A stretch of DNA of 45,671 nt from the NCBI GenBank assembly GCA_013151775.1, contig JAADHO010000367.1:1-45671 (forward strand), written 5' to 3'. Below, piece by piece: positions 45,630 through 45,671 of this stretch. Position 1 is the stretch's first letter. The number at the start of each line of letters is the position of its first letter. The translations under genes were made by a program, and so were the position numbers. The DNA comes from Deltaproteobacteria bacterium. GTDB taxonomy: Bacteria; Myxococcota_A; Polyangia; Polyangiales; Houyiibacteriaceae. The notes beneath the pieces were generated by a model. That model saw only the letters and a list, made by a program, of their open reading frames with translations, was not told where the DNA came from and searched no databases.

Positions 45630-45671
45630 CGTCCCGATCCTTCTCTCGCATACGTCTTCACGCCCGCCACG

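Overview
The window is a G+C-rich stretch of an accessory region packed with genes that look like anti-phage defence, ending at a mobile-element boundary. G+C-rich third codon positions, encoded CCA in a tRNA remnant, very large STAND NTPases and repeated YhcG-type genes fit a large-genome myxobacterium-like or other high-GC proteobacterial host. That taxonomic guess is inference only.

Layout, left to right. (1) 1-1.9 kb, + strand: the tail of a gene cut by the window edge, then a predicted papain-fold peptidase. (2) 2.1-9.3 kb, - strand: a probable operon led by a 1601-residue STAND NTPase with an N-terminal Cap4-like nuclease (Avs-like), overlapping by 4 bases with a HEPN-like protein, then a helical protein and perhaps a 66-residue protein. 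A divergent + strand gene of unknown function follows. (3) 10.2-28.3 kb, - strand: the centrepiece, a five-gene DISARM-related operon. In order of transcription it encodes a SNF2-type helicase (DrmD-like), a 1626-residue N6-adenine methyltransferase (DrmMI/PglX-like), a RecF/OLD-like AAA ATPase, a 2153-residue DUF1998 helicase (DrmA/DruE-like) and a UvrD-type helicase with an N-terminal RelE-like domain. Two abutting tandem-repeat arrays (5 x 21 bp and 6 x 12 bp) sit between the ATPase and the DUF1998 helicase. (4) 28.5-31.8 kb, - strand: small genes, including an HNH-type zinc protein and a TIGR02391/Ymh-type HEPN-like protein. (5) 32.0-36.2 kb, - strand: a 1384-residue NACHT/STAND NTPase with a C-terminal PD-(D/E)xK nuclease. 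(6) 36.9-41.6 kb, + strand: a two-gene unit (HTH-containing protein plus UvrD-like helicase) joined by a TGATG stop/start. A 23-bp direct repeat lies in the gap between (5) and (6). (7) 41.8-45.6 kb: a scrambled boundary with an intact YhcG/DUF1016 nuclease, a tRNA-Gly(GCC) 3' fragment acting as an attachment-site scar, a tyrosine-recombinase C-terminal remnant, a broken second DUF1016 copy carrying two hairpins, and fragments of HATPase_c_4 and DUF2791-like genes.

Taken together the window looks like a defence island whose right-hand end is a tRNA-Gly att site. It holds several independent sensor/effector modules: two NTPase-nucleases built in opposite order, one methylation-linked helicase system and one helicase pair. 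The most novel material is the expanded DISARM-related operon with its internal repeats, and the HTH/UvrD-like helicase pair. All functional calls are from reading motifs; no database search was possible.
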